Shown here piece by piece: positions 14,474-21,444 of a DNA stretch of 30,109 nucleotides. Source of the stretch: an uncultured Clostridia bacterium. Lineage in GTDB: Bacteria; Bacillota; Clostridia; Oscillospirales; Oscillospiraceae. Where the stretch lies: contig CALCRH010000058.1 of assembly GCA_937894515.1 (NCBI GenBank), positions 1 to 30,109 of the forward strand, given 5' to 3'. The position numbers and the translations under genes were made by a program. Position 1 is the first letter of the stretch. The number at the start of each line of letters is the position of its first letter. The notes beneath the pieces were generated by a model. It saw nothing but the letters and a program-made list of their open reading frames with translations, was not told the origin of the DNA and searched no databases.

Positions 14474-15745
14474 ATGAGTACCATTATCTGGACATCTATG
14501 GTAGTCCTGCTGATTATTGGCCTGCCCATCGGCTATGCGCTGACAGCGCTGGCCATCGTCATGCTGGGTGTCAGCGGTGCATCTACCCCCTTTGCCATTG
14601 CACAAAAAACGGTTACCAGTCTGCACTCCTTCACCATGCTGGCCATCCCCTTTTTCATGCTGGCCGGTGAAGCCATGTCTGTAACCAAAGTTTCCAAAAA
14701 AATCTTTAATTTTGCCGGCAGTCTGGTGCGCCATCTCCCCGGCGGTATGGCACACGTGAATATCCTGACCAGTATGTTCCTGGCAGGCTGCTCCGGCTCC
14801 TCTGTTGCGGATATTACCGGCGTGGGCAAGCTCGAGATCGAGGCCATGGAAGACGCCGGAATGGATAGAGATTTCTCGGCGGCGACCACCTGCGCCTCTG
14901 CCTGTCTGGCACCCATCATCCCGCCCAGCATGAATATCGTGCTGTACGCCTCCATCAGCGGTGTGTCCATCGGCTCCATGCTGGTGGCCGGTTTGACGCC
15001 CGGTATTTTGATGGCAGTGTGCATGATGATCTACTGCTATTTTTACAGCAAGCGGAAGGGATTCCCGGTACAGCCCCGTGTGAGGGCGAAGGAGCTGTGG
15101 AAGACCTTTGTGGGCGCCATTCCCGCCCTGCTACTGCCGGTCATTATTCTGGGCGGTATCCTCAGCGGTAAGTTTACCGCCACCGAGGCCGCCGCTGTCG
15201 GCGCATTCTACGCCATTTTGCTGGGCATGGTGTTCTATCGGAACCTGAGCTTCAAGGGCCTGATGAAGATCTGCGGCAACGTGGGTATTCTGGCTGCCAC
15301 CACCATGTGCATCATGTACGGTTCCTCCGTATTCGGTCTGGTGCTGACCACCAACCACATTCCCCAGAAGCTGTGTGAGTTCTTCGTGGGTCTGTCCGAC
15401 CAGCGCTGGATCATTCTGCTGGCCATCAATGCGGCGCTGCTGGTGTTGGGCTGCCTGATGGACTGCACGCCCATCCTGCTGATCCTGTCCGGTACGCTGG
15501 CACTGCTTGCCCAGCAGTTGGGCATGAACCCCATCCAGTTCGGTATCATGGTGGTCATGAACGTCACCATCGGTCTGGCAACGCCTCCTGTGGGTATGGC
15601 GCTGTTTGTGACACAGAAGGTGGCAAATATCAGTACCAGCAGAATGTTCAAGAGTATCCTGCCCTTCCTGGCGGTGATGCTGGTGGCGCTGCTGCTGGTC
15701 ACGTTTATCCCCGCCATCACCACCTGGCTGCCTAACCTGATGTAA
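14474..15745 (+). CDS. dctM: TRAP transporter large permease subunit (DctM family)
   Basis: A 423-residue, highly hydrophobic protein with about twelve membrane segments, the transport channel of the TRAP system. Characteristic stretches are AIPFFMLAGEAM, FLAGCSGSSVADITGVGKLE, ACLAPIIPPSMN and NVTIGLATPPVGMALFV. AGGAAAGGA precedes the ATG. Its TAA overlaps an ATG at 15745, but the SDR gene probably starts at 15760. The length is normal for DctM and no defect is visible. Confidence 0.94.
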   Translation: MSTIIWTSMVVLLIIGLPIGYALTALAIVMLGVSGASTPFAIAQKTVTSLHSFTMLAIPFFMLAGEAMSVTKVSKKIFNFAGSLVRHLPGGMAHVNILTSMFLAGCSGSSVADITGVGKLEIEAMEDAGMDRDFSAATTCASACLAPIIPPSMNIVLYASISGVSIGSMLVAGLTPGILMAVCMMIYCYFYSKRKGFPVQPRVRAKELWKTFVGAIPALLLPVIILGGILSGKFTATEAAAVGAFYAILLGMVFYRNLSFKGLMKICGNVGILAATTMCIMYGSSVFGLVLTTNHIPQKLCEFFVGLSDQRWIILLAINAALLVLGCLMDCTPILLILSGTLALLAQQLGMNPIQFGIMVVMNVTIGLATPPVGMALFVTQKVANISTSRMFKSILPFLAVMLVALLLVTFIPAITTWLPNLM

Positions 15746-15759
15746 TGGGGGCGCAGCAC

Positions 15760-16524
15760 ATGACAGGTTTTGAAAACAAAGTTGTTCTGGTGACCGGCGC
15801 TTCCAGCGGCATCGGGGAATATCTGGCGCGGCGATTCTATGAACTGGGCGCCTGCGTTGCCCTGTGCAGCCGTTCCAAGGAGCGGGTGGACAAGGCTGTA
15901 TCGGCGTATGCGCCGCTGGACGATCCCCGTATCCTGACCATGACCGCCGATATGACGAAGCCGGAAGATATCCGCGCTTTTGCCGATGCGGCAGTGAAAC
16001 GGTTTGGCCATATCGATGTGCTGATCAACAATGCTGGTCTGAGTCACCCGAAGCCAACGGTTGAGGTGACAGAGGAAGATTTCAACGTGACCGTGGAGAC
16101 CAAGCTCCGTGGCTATTTCTTCATGGCGGCTGCCGCTGCGGCGGATATGCTGAAGCGGCAGGAGGGCGGTGCGGTGATCAACATCGGCTCTGTCCAATCC
16201 GCTACGGTGATCCCCGGTCAGGCGGTCTACGCTTCTACCAACGCCGGCATCTGCCAGATGACCCGTTCTCTTGCCCGGGAATGGGGGAAAGCGGGCATCC
16301 GCGTCAACTGCATTGCCCCCGGCAGCATTCACACGCCGGAAAATGCGGCACGCTACGCCGATCCTGCGGTGGAGCAGGCCATGTGCGAGAAGATCCCTCT
16401 GGGTTACCGCGGCTATGTGGAGCAGATCGCGGACGCAGCGGTGTTCTTTGCCGGCCAGGCCAGCTCTTATGTGACAGGCCAGACCCTGTACGTGGATGGC
16501 GGTCTGTCCCTGATCCAAGGCTGA
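15760..16524 (+). CDS. SDR-family oxidoreductase with an exchanged catalytic tetrad
   Basis: A 254-residue classical short-chain dehydrogenase by fold: VLVTGASSGIGE (cofactor loop, residues 12-19 within), INNAG, and a C-terminus ending in SSYVTGQTLYVDGG. The active site is unusual. The tetrad normally reads Asn-Ser-Tyr-Lys; here the Asn position is Lys115 (ETKLRGYFF), Ser144 and Tyr157 are kept, and the Lys position is Asn161 (VYASTNAGI, codon AAC at 16240-16242). The ATG at 15760 has GGGGG eight bases upstream and is preferred over an overlapping ATG at 15745. Within the operon it would oxidise or reduce a hydroxyl of the imported acid, unless the altered site has changed its chemistry. Confidence 0.9.
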   Translation: MTGFENKVVLVTGASSGIGEYLARRFYELGACVALCSRSKERVDKAVSAYAPLDDPRILTMTADMTKPEDIRAFADAAVKRFGHIDVLINNAGLSHPKPTVEVTEEDFNVTVETKLRGYFFMAAAAAADMLKRQEGGAVINIGSVQSATVIPGQAVYASTNAGICQMTRSLAREWGKAGIRVNCIAPGSIHTPENAARYADPAVEQAMCEKIPLGYRGYVEQIADAAVFFAGQASSYVTGQTLYVDGGLSLIQG

Positions 16525-16532
16525 GAAAAAAG

Positions 16533-16557
16533 TTCCGGAAGCTGTCCAATTCCGGAA
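16533..16557 (+). repeat. Two TTCCGGAA palindromes forming a hairpin
   Basis: TTCCGGAA at 16533-16540 and again at 16550-16557 are both self-complementary and can pair with each other around a nine-base loop, directly after the SDR stop codon. Confidence 0.5.
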
Positions 16558-16617
16558 AAGGCAATATCCATTTTGGCGATATGCCATCCCTCCATCGGCA
16601 TAAAACCGCTCACCCTG

Positions 16618-16652
16618 CCGGCGACAGTTGGCTCAAAGCCAACTGTCGCCGG
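16618..16652 (+). repeat. Perfect 16-bp stem-loop in the SDR-M20 intergenic region
   Basis: The arms CCGGCGACAGTTGGCT (16618-16633) and its exact complement (16637-16652) surround the loop CAA. There is no U-tract, so it is not a classical terminator; an mRNA-stabilising or processing hairpin, or a REP-like element, is more likely. A smaller hairpin (ATGACC/GGTCAT, 16714-16730) ends one base before the ribosome site of the next gene. Confidence 0.8.
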
Positions 16653-16746
16653 GCAAGGTGTGTCAGGCGATGCGGTGGAGTTCTTGAATTTGCAATCTCT
16701 ATCTTCAGAGCCGATGACCGATGAGGTCATGAAGGAGGCATCCTAT

Positions 16747-17910
16747 ATGGCGACTACGCCGATTTTCTATCCCGGCGACAGCGAGTATATTATCGCCATG
16801 CGCCGGGAGATCCACCAGTATCCGGAGCTGGAATATGATTTACCGCGCACCACGGCATTGGTCAAACGGGAATTGACCGCTATGGGAATCCCTTATACAG
16901 AAAGCTACTGTCAAAGCAGTGTTGTGGGCTTTATCGGCCCGGAACGCAGCGACAAGACAGTAGCTATTCGTGCTGATATGGACGCTTTACCCGTGGAGGA
17001 AAATACGGGGCTTCCGTTTTCCTCCTGCAATCCGGGGAAGATGCATGCCTGCGGACACGATGCCCATACGGCGATCCTGCTGGGTACCGCCCGGGTGCTG
17101 AAGCGGTTGGAAAAGGATCTGCCCTGCCGGGTGAAGCTGATCTTTCAGCCCTGCGAGGAAGGCGGCAACAGCGGTGGCAATAATATGACACAGGCCGGCG
17201 TGGTAGACGATGTGGACCTGATTCTGGGTCTTCACGTGGATCCCACGATCCCCACCGGACAGTTGGGCATCCGCCCCGGCCCTTCAACAACGGCCCGACA
17301 CCGCTATACGGTGGAGTTCTTCGGCAAAACCGCCCATGCCGCCCTGCCCCATACCGGGCATGATGCCCTTGCCATGGCGGTGAAGACCTACAACGATATT
17401 CAGCTGATGCTGAATCGCCAGATCGACCCGCTCCAGCGGTATCTGTGCTGTATCGGTTCTCTGAATGCCGGCACTACCGACAATGTGATCCCCGATTATG
17501 CCAAGATGATGATCAGCGTCCGCACCTTTGATCTGGCGCTGGACAGCTTTATCCTGGACCGGATCACGGAACTGTCCCAACAGGCTGCTGCGTCCTTCGG
17601 CGGCGAGGCAAAAGTGACCCACGCATTTGAGGCCTATCCGGTGGTATCTGACCCGGAACTGTGCCGAAAGATGCGTCAGGCGATCACGGACGTGCTGGGC
17701 AGCGAGTGGGCGGTGGAACGGCCAATCAAAATGAGCTCTGAAGATTTTTCTTATTATATCCAGCGGGTCCCCGGCTGCTTTATGAGCATGGGTGTCCGCA
17801 ATGAGGAGTTGGGTTGTACGTCAACTCTGCACAACAGCGATTTCAAACTCGACGAAAGCGGCTTGATCAACGGATGCAAGGCATTCGTACAATTTGTACT
17901 GAATATGTGA
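16747..17910 (+). CDS. M20-family metallo-amidohydrolase (hippurate/N-acyl amino acid hydrolase type)
   Basis: A 387-residue cytoplasmic enzyme. Metal-site motifs are intact: ADMDALPVEE, HACGHDAHT (residues 100-108, with the Cys characteristic of the hippuricase/IAA-amino-acid hydrolase branch), and the catalytic Glu137-Glu138 pair in CEEGG. The C-terminal SSEDFSYYIQRVPG is also typical. The dimerisation domain lies between. The ATG at 16747 follows AAGGAGG by eight bases; an upstream in-frame extension runs through a hairpin and is not coding. It would remove an acyl group from an amino-acid or amine conjugate. In this operon it suggests that the imported compound, or an intermediate, is N-acylated. 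Confidence 0.92.
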   Translation: MATTPIFYPGDSEYIIAMRREIHQYPELEYDLPRTTALVKRELTAMGIPYTESYCQSSVVGFIGPERSDKTVAIRADMDALPVEENTGLPFSSCNPGKMHACGHDAHTAILLGTARVLKRLEKDLPCRVKLIFQPCEEGGNSGGNNMTQAGVVDDVDLILGLHVDPTIPTGQLGIRPGPSTTARHRYTVEFFGKTAHAALPHTGHDALAMAVKTYNDIQLMLNRQIDPLQRYLCCIGSLNAGTTDNVIPDYAKMMISVRTFDLALDSFILDRITELSQQAAASFGGEAKVTHAFEAYPVVSDPELCRKMRQAITDVLGSEWAVERPIKMSSEDFSYYIQRVPGCFMSMGVRNEELGCTSTLHNSDFKLDESGLINGCKAFVQFVLNM

Positions 17911-17927
17911 AAAGGAGAGTGCACACG

Positions 17928-18965
17928 ATGATGAACGTTTATGAGGCGCTTTTATGCAAGGGATTTATTCCCGATGGTGAGGTGGACATGACGCCCCGCT
18001 GTCCCCGGGATACTCTGTTCCGCCAGGGCTATATCCCCCAGGTTCACGCTGCCAATGCTGTTGCGAATGCCAAGGCCATGCTGAAAGGCCATTGCAGCGT
18101 GATGGAGATTACATTTGAAAAAGGCGCGGCAGAGGCCATCAGCGCCGTTTCTCAGCAGGTGCCGGAGATGCTGGTGGGTGCCGGTGAGATCAAAACTGCC
18201 GAACAGTGCCGTCAGGCCATCGAGGCCGGTGCTAAATTTGTAAGCTGCACCGCTGCCGATGCGGAGATGGCCGCTTTGTGTCAGGAAAAAGGCGTTGCCA
18301 TGATCCTGACCTGCATGGATATTGAGCAGCTTCGTGCCGCGAATAGCATGGGCGTGAGCCTGGTGAACTACGACTGGCAGGTTGGCGAGGACAACATTCA
18401 GCGGTTGCAGGAGCTGGCTGCTGCCGCCCAGCTGGATATGAAGTTCATCGTGACTTTGGGCGAGAACACCGGCAATATCGGCGAATGCACGGCGGCACCC
18501 TTTGTGCTGGGCGTTCGCGGCACCTGGTTACAGGACGCCTGTGCCTGCAAGAACCACGCCGAGGATCGCATCATCACCGCCTGCGAGGATCTGCTGACGG
18601 AGGTATTGGGCTATGCGGTGCACCATATCGGTATCAATACCGCCGGTGTTGAGGCTGCCCGCGCTCTGTGCGACGAACTTCATGACGTGTTCCGCATGAA
18701 GTTGCTGGACAATGGCATCAGCTCCCGCTTTGCCGGCCCCGGCATTGAGGTGATGAAGCGGATGTATCGCGGCGAGAACGGACATTTTGCCATTCGCACC
18801 AACAATGCTGACCGTGCGATTCTCTGGCTCAAGGAGATGGGCTATGAGATGGACTGGGAGACCAAATTCCCCGGCCACGGCCCCATCAACACCATCTATA
18901 TCAAGGATCACAGCTTCGGCGGATTTGATATCCATCTGAAGCAGCGTCCCTTTCCCGGCCTGTAA
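17928..18965 (+). CDS. KDPG/KHG-aldolase-like domain fused to a VOC-like domain; catalytic Lys missing
   Basis: A 345-residue two-domain protein. About residues 15-220 follow KDPG aldolase (Eda): GYIPQVHAANAV, VMEITFEKGAAEAI, LVGAGEIKTAEQCRQAIEAG, and RGTWL near the end. Against E. coli Eda recalled from memory, the Schiff-base Lys133 (KEFKFFPA) aligns without gaps to Asn147 (SLVNYDWQ), the Arg of TLRT is Glu, and the Pro-rich ISPG turn is SCTA. The remaining 120 residues (YAVHHIGINTAG to GGFDIHLKQR) resemble a VOC/glyoxalase fold. AAAGGAGAG precedes adjacent ATGs at 17928 and 17931. It is probably a metal-dependent or non-aldolase enzyme, or a binding protein. The fold assignment is fairly sure; the function is not known. 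Confidence 0.75.
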   Translation: MMNVYEALLCKGFIPDGEVDMTPRCPRDTLFRQGYIPQVHAANAVANAKAMLKGHCSVMEITFEKGAAEAISAVSQQVPEMLVGAGEIKTAEQCRQAIEAGAKFVSCTAADAEMAALCQEKGVAMILTCMDIEQLRAANSMGVSLVNYDWQVGEDNIQRLQELAAAAQLDMKFIVTLGENTGNIGECTAAPFVLGVRGTWLQDACACKNHAEDRIITACEDLLTEVLGYAVHHIGINTAGVEAARALCDELHDVFRMKLLDNGISSRFAGPGIEVMKRMYRGENGHFAIRTNNADRAILWLKEMGYEMDWETKFPGHGPINTIYIKDHSFGGFDIHLKQRPFPGL

Positions 18966-18969
18966 ACCG

Positions 18970-19575
18970 ATGCGGCACTATCACGTTCTGGGCGACAGCA
19001 CTACCTACTATGCCTTTCCCTATCTGGAGCAGGCGGTCAGCGGGAAGATACAGGTGACACGCAAGGGCATGGGCATCTATTTCAACGGCGACATGAACAC
19101 CGACTCCATTATAAATGGCGGCGACAGCGCCTGTGTGCGGGACTACCTGCTGCATGATGCGCCGGACTTTGACGTGCTGGTGTTCAACTGCGGCCTCCAC
19201 GACATTAAAACCGTCAACGGCATTCCCCAACGAACAACGGAGGAATACCGCGATAATTTAGAGGCGGTGTTGTTGCAGATGGAGAGCGCAGGCAAGCCGG
19301 TGATCTGGATCAGCAGTACGCCGGTAAATGATGCTCTGCACGCTGAGCGCTGCAAGGATTTCAGCCGTTTGGACAGCAATGTCCGGGCATATAATGCTAT
19401 CGCCCATGAGGTCATGGCTGCCCACGGTGTACCGGAGATCGACCTGTACACCTTTACTTCGCAGCTTGGCGGCAGCGAGATGTACCGTGACCATGTTCAT
19501 TTTGCCGAGGAGGTCTGCCGCAAGCAGGCAGACTACGTTGCAGACCATCTGCTGCGTTTTGAACAGGAAGGATAA
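18970..19575 (+). CDS. SGNH/GDSL-family hydrolase
   Basis: A 201-residue hydrolase of the SGNH type. The nucleophile is Ser10 in VLGDSTTYY; block III reads FNCGLHDIKT, with His-Asp where GxND is usual; the C-terminal pair is Asp174 and His177 in YRDHVHF. No signal peptide is present, so it is probably a cytoplasmic esterase, deacetylase or lipase-like enzyme. It lies 4 bp after the aldolase-like gene with no clear ribosome site (coupling is likely), and is the last gene before the terminator. It is one of four hydrolases in the operon, which points to an esterified, lactonised or N-acylated substrate. Confidence 0.85.
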   Translation: MRHYHVLGDSTTYYAFPYLEQAVSGKIQVTRKGMGIYFNGDMNTDSIINGGDSACVRDYLLHDAPDFDVLVFNCGLHDIKTVNGIPQRTTEEYRDNLEAVLLQMESAGKPVIWISSTPVNDALHAERCKDFSRLDSNVRAYNAIAHEVMAAHGVPEIDLYTFTSQLGGSEMYRDHVHFAEEVCRKQADYVADHLLRFEQEG

Positions 19576-19581
19576 GATACA

Positions 19582-19625
19582 GCACCGGTATTGCCTTTTG
19601 ACAATACCGGTGCCGTGTGTTTTTG
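19582..19625 (+). terminator. Intrinsic terminator of the catabolic operon
   Basis: GCACCGGTATTG (19582-19593) and its exact complement (19602-19613) are followed by CGTGTGTTTTTTT-like sequence. It closes the long plus-strand operon. Confidence 0.85.
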
Positions 19626-19686
19626 CATATTTCATGAGCTGCCGTCATATCCTGTGCCAAAACGGAAAGGCAGGGTAGAATGAAAA
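19625..19686 (+). repeat. Sigma-E-promoter-like repeat, copy 1
   Basis: About 50 bases nearly identical, and about 60 similar, to 29858-29919. It contains GCATATT (19625-19631), 14 bases, then CATATCCT (19646-19653), which fits the sigma-E -35 (GMATATT) and the CATA...T of the -10. The shared part continues through the leader to an ATGAAAA. Here that ATG (19680) opens only a 15-codon frame ending at 19727, so no product is evident. Confidence 0.6.
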
Positions 19687-19731
19687 AGTGTGTAGTACCA
19701 ACGGTTTGCGGGCTTTCACGGAATTGAATAT

Positions 19732-20174
19732 GTGGAAATCCGTATGGGAGAAATCAATCCGTTTGACATCTGCGGTGTTTCCAAAGCGCAGCTTTCGCTT
19801 ATGACGGCCGTTCTGTTCTCCTGCCTTATTGATTCTTCTCCATGGGATACGGACTTTGAGAATGCTGCAAAAAACGGGATGACGGATGAAGTGAAACGGC
19901 ACGTTGACGAGGAATTACAAAAATGCCGCAACATAAATGTGCTTCTGGAGCTTGGTTTGGAAGAAGATCTTGATGAAATTCAAGCGGCGTATGCTTCCGA
20001 AAACCTGCCGGCACAACAAATCGGCCGCATTCCGCAAAACGAGTTTTTTAAGGGTATTCTCGAAAAATCAAAGGCATATTCTTACGATGCTTTGCAAAAA
20101 AGGCTTTCTGGCAGTTGCGGCACATCCGCAGCGGCGTCGTTTCGTCCGTCACCATAAGTGCAAATAGTATCTGA
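19732..20174 (+). pseudogene. Unrecognised reading frame, possibly 5'-truncated and frameshifted
   Basis: A frame with protein-like composition can be read from GTG 19732 to 20157 (141 codons), and is open upstream back to a stop at 19693 without an ATG. It includes FENAAKNGMTDEVKRH and AAYASENLPAQQIGRI. At a run of six A (20096-20101) a change of frame would give a different C-terminus (KKAFWQLRHIRSGVVSSVTI, stop at 20172-20174). No ribosome site is seen. No family is recognised. It may be the remnant of an inactivated gene, and its base composition is more AT-rich than its neighbours. Confidence 0.3.
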
Positions 20175-20291
20175 ATGGCAAGCAGCATCGTAGGTTGGCT
20201 CTTGCAGAATCAATAACTGTTCAAACTATACAAAGACATCAGAGAATCCTTATGCTTTTTGTAGAAAACAAATCCCATGCAGGAAATGGTA

Positions 20292-20320
20292 TTGACTACC
20301 GTTAAGTAAAGCATTATAGT
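20292..20320 (+). promoter_or_regulatory. Sigma-A promoter of the LacI-family regulator gene
   Basis: TTGACT (20292-20297), 17 bases, TATAGT (20315-20320): one mismatch in each hexamer and ideal spacing. Confidence 0.75.
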
Positions 20321-20368
20321 ATCAAATGAAGAAAGCTTGCGAGGGCAAGTATTTTTTAGAGTACATTT

Positions 20369-20382
20369 TGAGAACGTTCTCA
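20369..20382. promoter_or_regulatory. Perfect palindromic LacI-type operator, site 1
   Basis: TGAGAACGTTCTCA is a perfect palindrome with the central CG typical of LacI/GalR operators. It sits between the promoter and start codon of the LacI-family gene, which implies autoregulation. It also fits the CcpA cre consensus with one mismatch. Confidence 0.75.
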
Positions 20383-20402
20383 TTTTTCTTTAGGAGTCTC
20401 TT

Positions 20403-21398
20403 ATGGGTGCTACAATTATTGATGTTGCCAATAAATGCGGTTACTCCAAAGCTACTGTATCCCGGGCATTTATCTCGCCGGAAACGGTCAGTGAAGCTGC
20501 AAAGGAACGGGTATATGCGGCGGCAAAGGAATTAAACTACACACCGAATACGATTGCCAGAGCTTTGGTGCGGCAGCATACGGAGAACATCGCGTTTATT
20601 ATTCACGAAAAGCAATACCCCACCTTGCTGAACCCGTTTTATGCCCCTGTGCTGGAGGCTGTGATGCAGGAGGCGGCGAAACGGAATTACAGCGTTTTTA
20701 TCGCTACCAGCAATGATGTCCAATTGCCGAATGGTGATGTCTATATTAAGAAACACATGGACGGCGTGATTTTTGCCGGTCAGACCGATGTAAATGCGGT
20801 CGAAGAACTACGCAGGCAGAATATTCCCGTTGTGATGCTGAACCATGAACTGGAATTGAAAAACCTGGCGTCTGTGACGGTGGAGCATTTCCAAGGCGCT
20901 GTGCAGGCGACGACCCATCTGTATGAATGCGGCCACAAGAAGATCGGCCTGCTGGCGGGACGCTTTTCCAATCAGGTCTGTGAAGCTCGTTTGAACGGCT
21001 ATATGAGCGTGTTGGCTGAGCATGATCTGCCGGTGGATCCCCGCTTTATTGTGGATATTGAGCCGACTATGGAAGAAGCGGAGAGGGCTTTTGCTGAATT
21101 GCTGCGCTTGCCGGATCATCCGACGGCGTTTTTCTGCACCAATGATACGATTGCGGCCGGCGCTGTAAAAGCAGCTCTGCGGGCAGGTCTGCGTGTACCG
21201 GCAGATATTGCAATCGTTGGATTTGACGATAGTATCGTCAGCCGGACCATAGAGCCGGAGCTGACGACAATTCGGATCGATGCGGCGGCAATGGGGAAAA
21301 TCGCCGCGCAGCAGCTCTTTGCGCTGATCAATAAAGAAGAATTACAGGTGACGCACATTAAGATTCCAACGAGCTTAGTAGTACGCAAAACGACATGA
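20403..21398 (+). CDS. LacI-family transcriptional regulator
   Basis: A 331-residue repressor. The N-terminal helix-turn-helix and hinge region (TIIDVANKCGYSKATVSRAF, then NYTPNTIARAL) is unmistakable. The periplasmic-binding-protein-like effector domain follows (GVIFAGQTDV, ECGHKKIGLLAG, TAFFCTNDTIAAGA, VGFDDS). AGGAGT lies seven to twelve bases before the ATG. The gene has its own promoter and an operator in its leader; sites of the same sequence lie inside the next gene and before the Tct transporter. It therefore probably controls itself and the tricarboxylate-type transporter. The protein differs from CcpA in the regions I can compare. The inducer is unknown. Confidence 0.93.
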   Translation: MGATIIDVANKCGYSKATVSRAFISPETVSEAAKERVYAAAKELNYTPNTIARALVRQHTENIAFIIHEKQYPTLLNPFYAPVLEAVMQEAAKRNYSVFIATSNDVQLPNGDVYIKKHMDGVIFAGQTDVNAVEELRRQNIPVVMLNHELELKNLASVTVEHFQGAVQATTHLYECGHKKIGLLAGRFSNQVCEARLNGYMSVLAEHDLPVDPRFIVDIEPTMEEAERAFAELLRLPDHPTAFFCTNDTIAAGAVKAALRAGLRVPADIAIVGFDDSIVSRTIEPELTTIRIDAAAMGKIAAQQLFALINKEELQVTHIKIPTSLVVRKTT

Positions 21399-21444
21399 TC
21401 GTTTATGGAACAGTGATTTGAATAACCGAAAGGAGGGATGTGCC

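Larger units (their letters stand above)
20175..20402 (+). other. Intergenic region carrying the lacI-type gene's control signals
   Basis: No gene is seen. It holds a strong promoter (20292-20320), a short CTTGC/GCAAG hairpin followed by TATTTTTTA (20336-20357, attenuator-like but weak) and the operator at 20369-20382. The untranslated leader is about 75 bases. Confidence 0.6.

Noticed and set aside
15235..16587. A 450-codon frame antisense to dctM and the SDR gene
   Set aside because: It spans two well-supported plus-strand genes and their junction and has no recognisable domain.
16573..16746. Upstream extension of the M20 hydrolase
   Set aside because: It runs through a perfect hairpin, and an AAGGAGG site marks the ATG at 16747.
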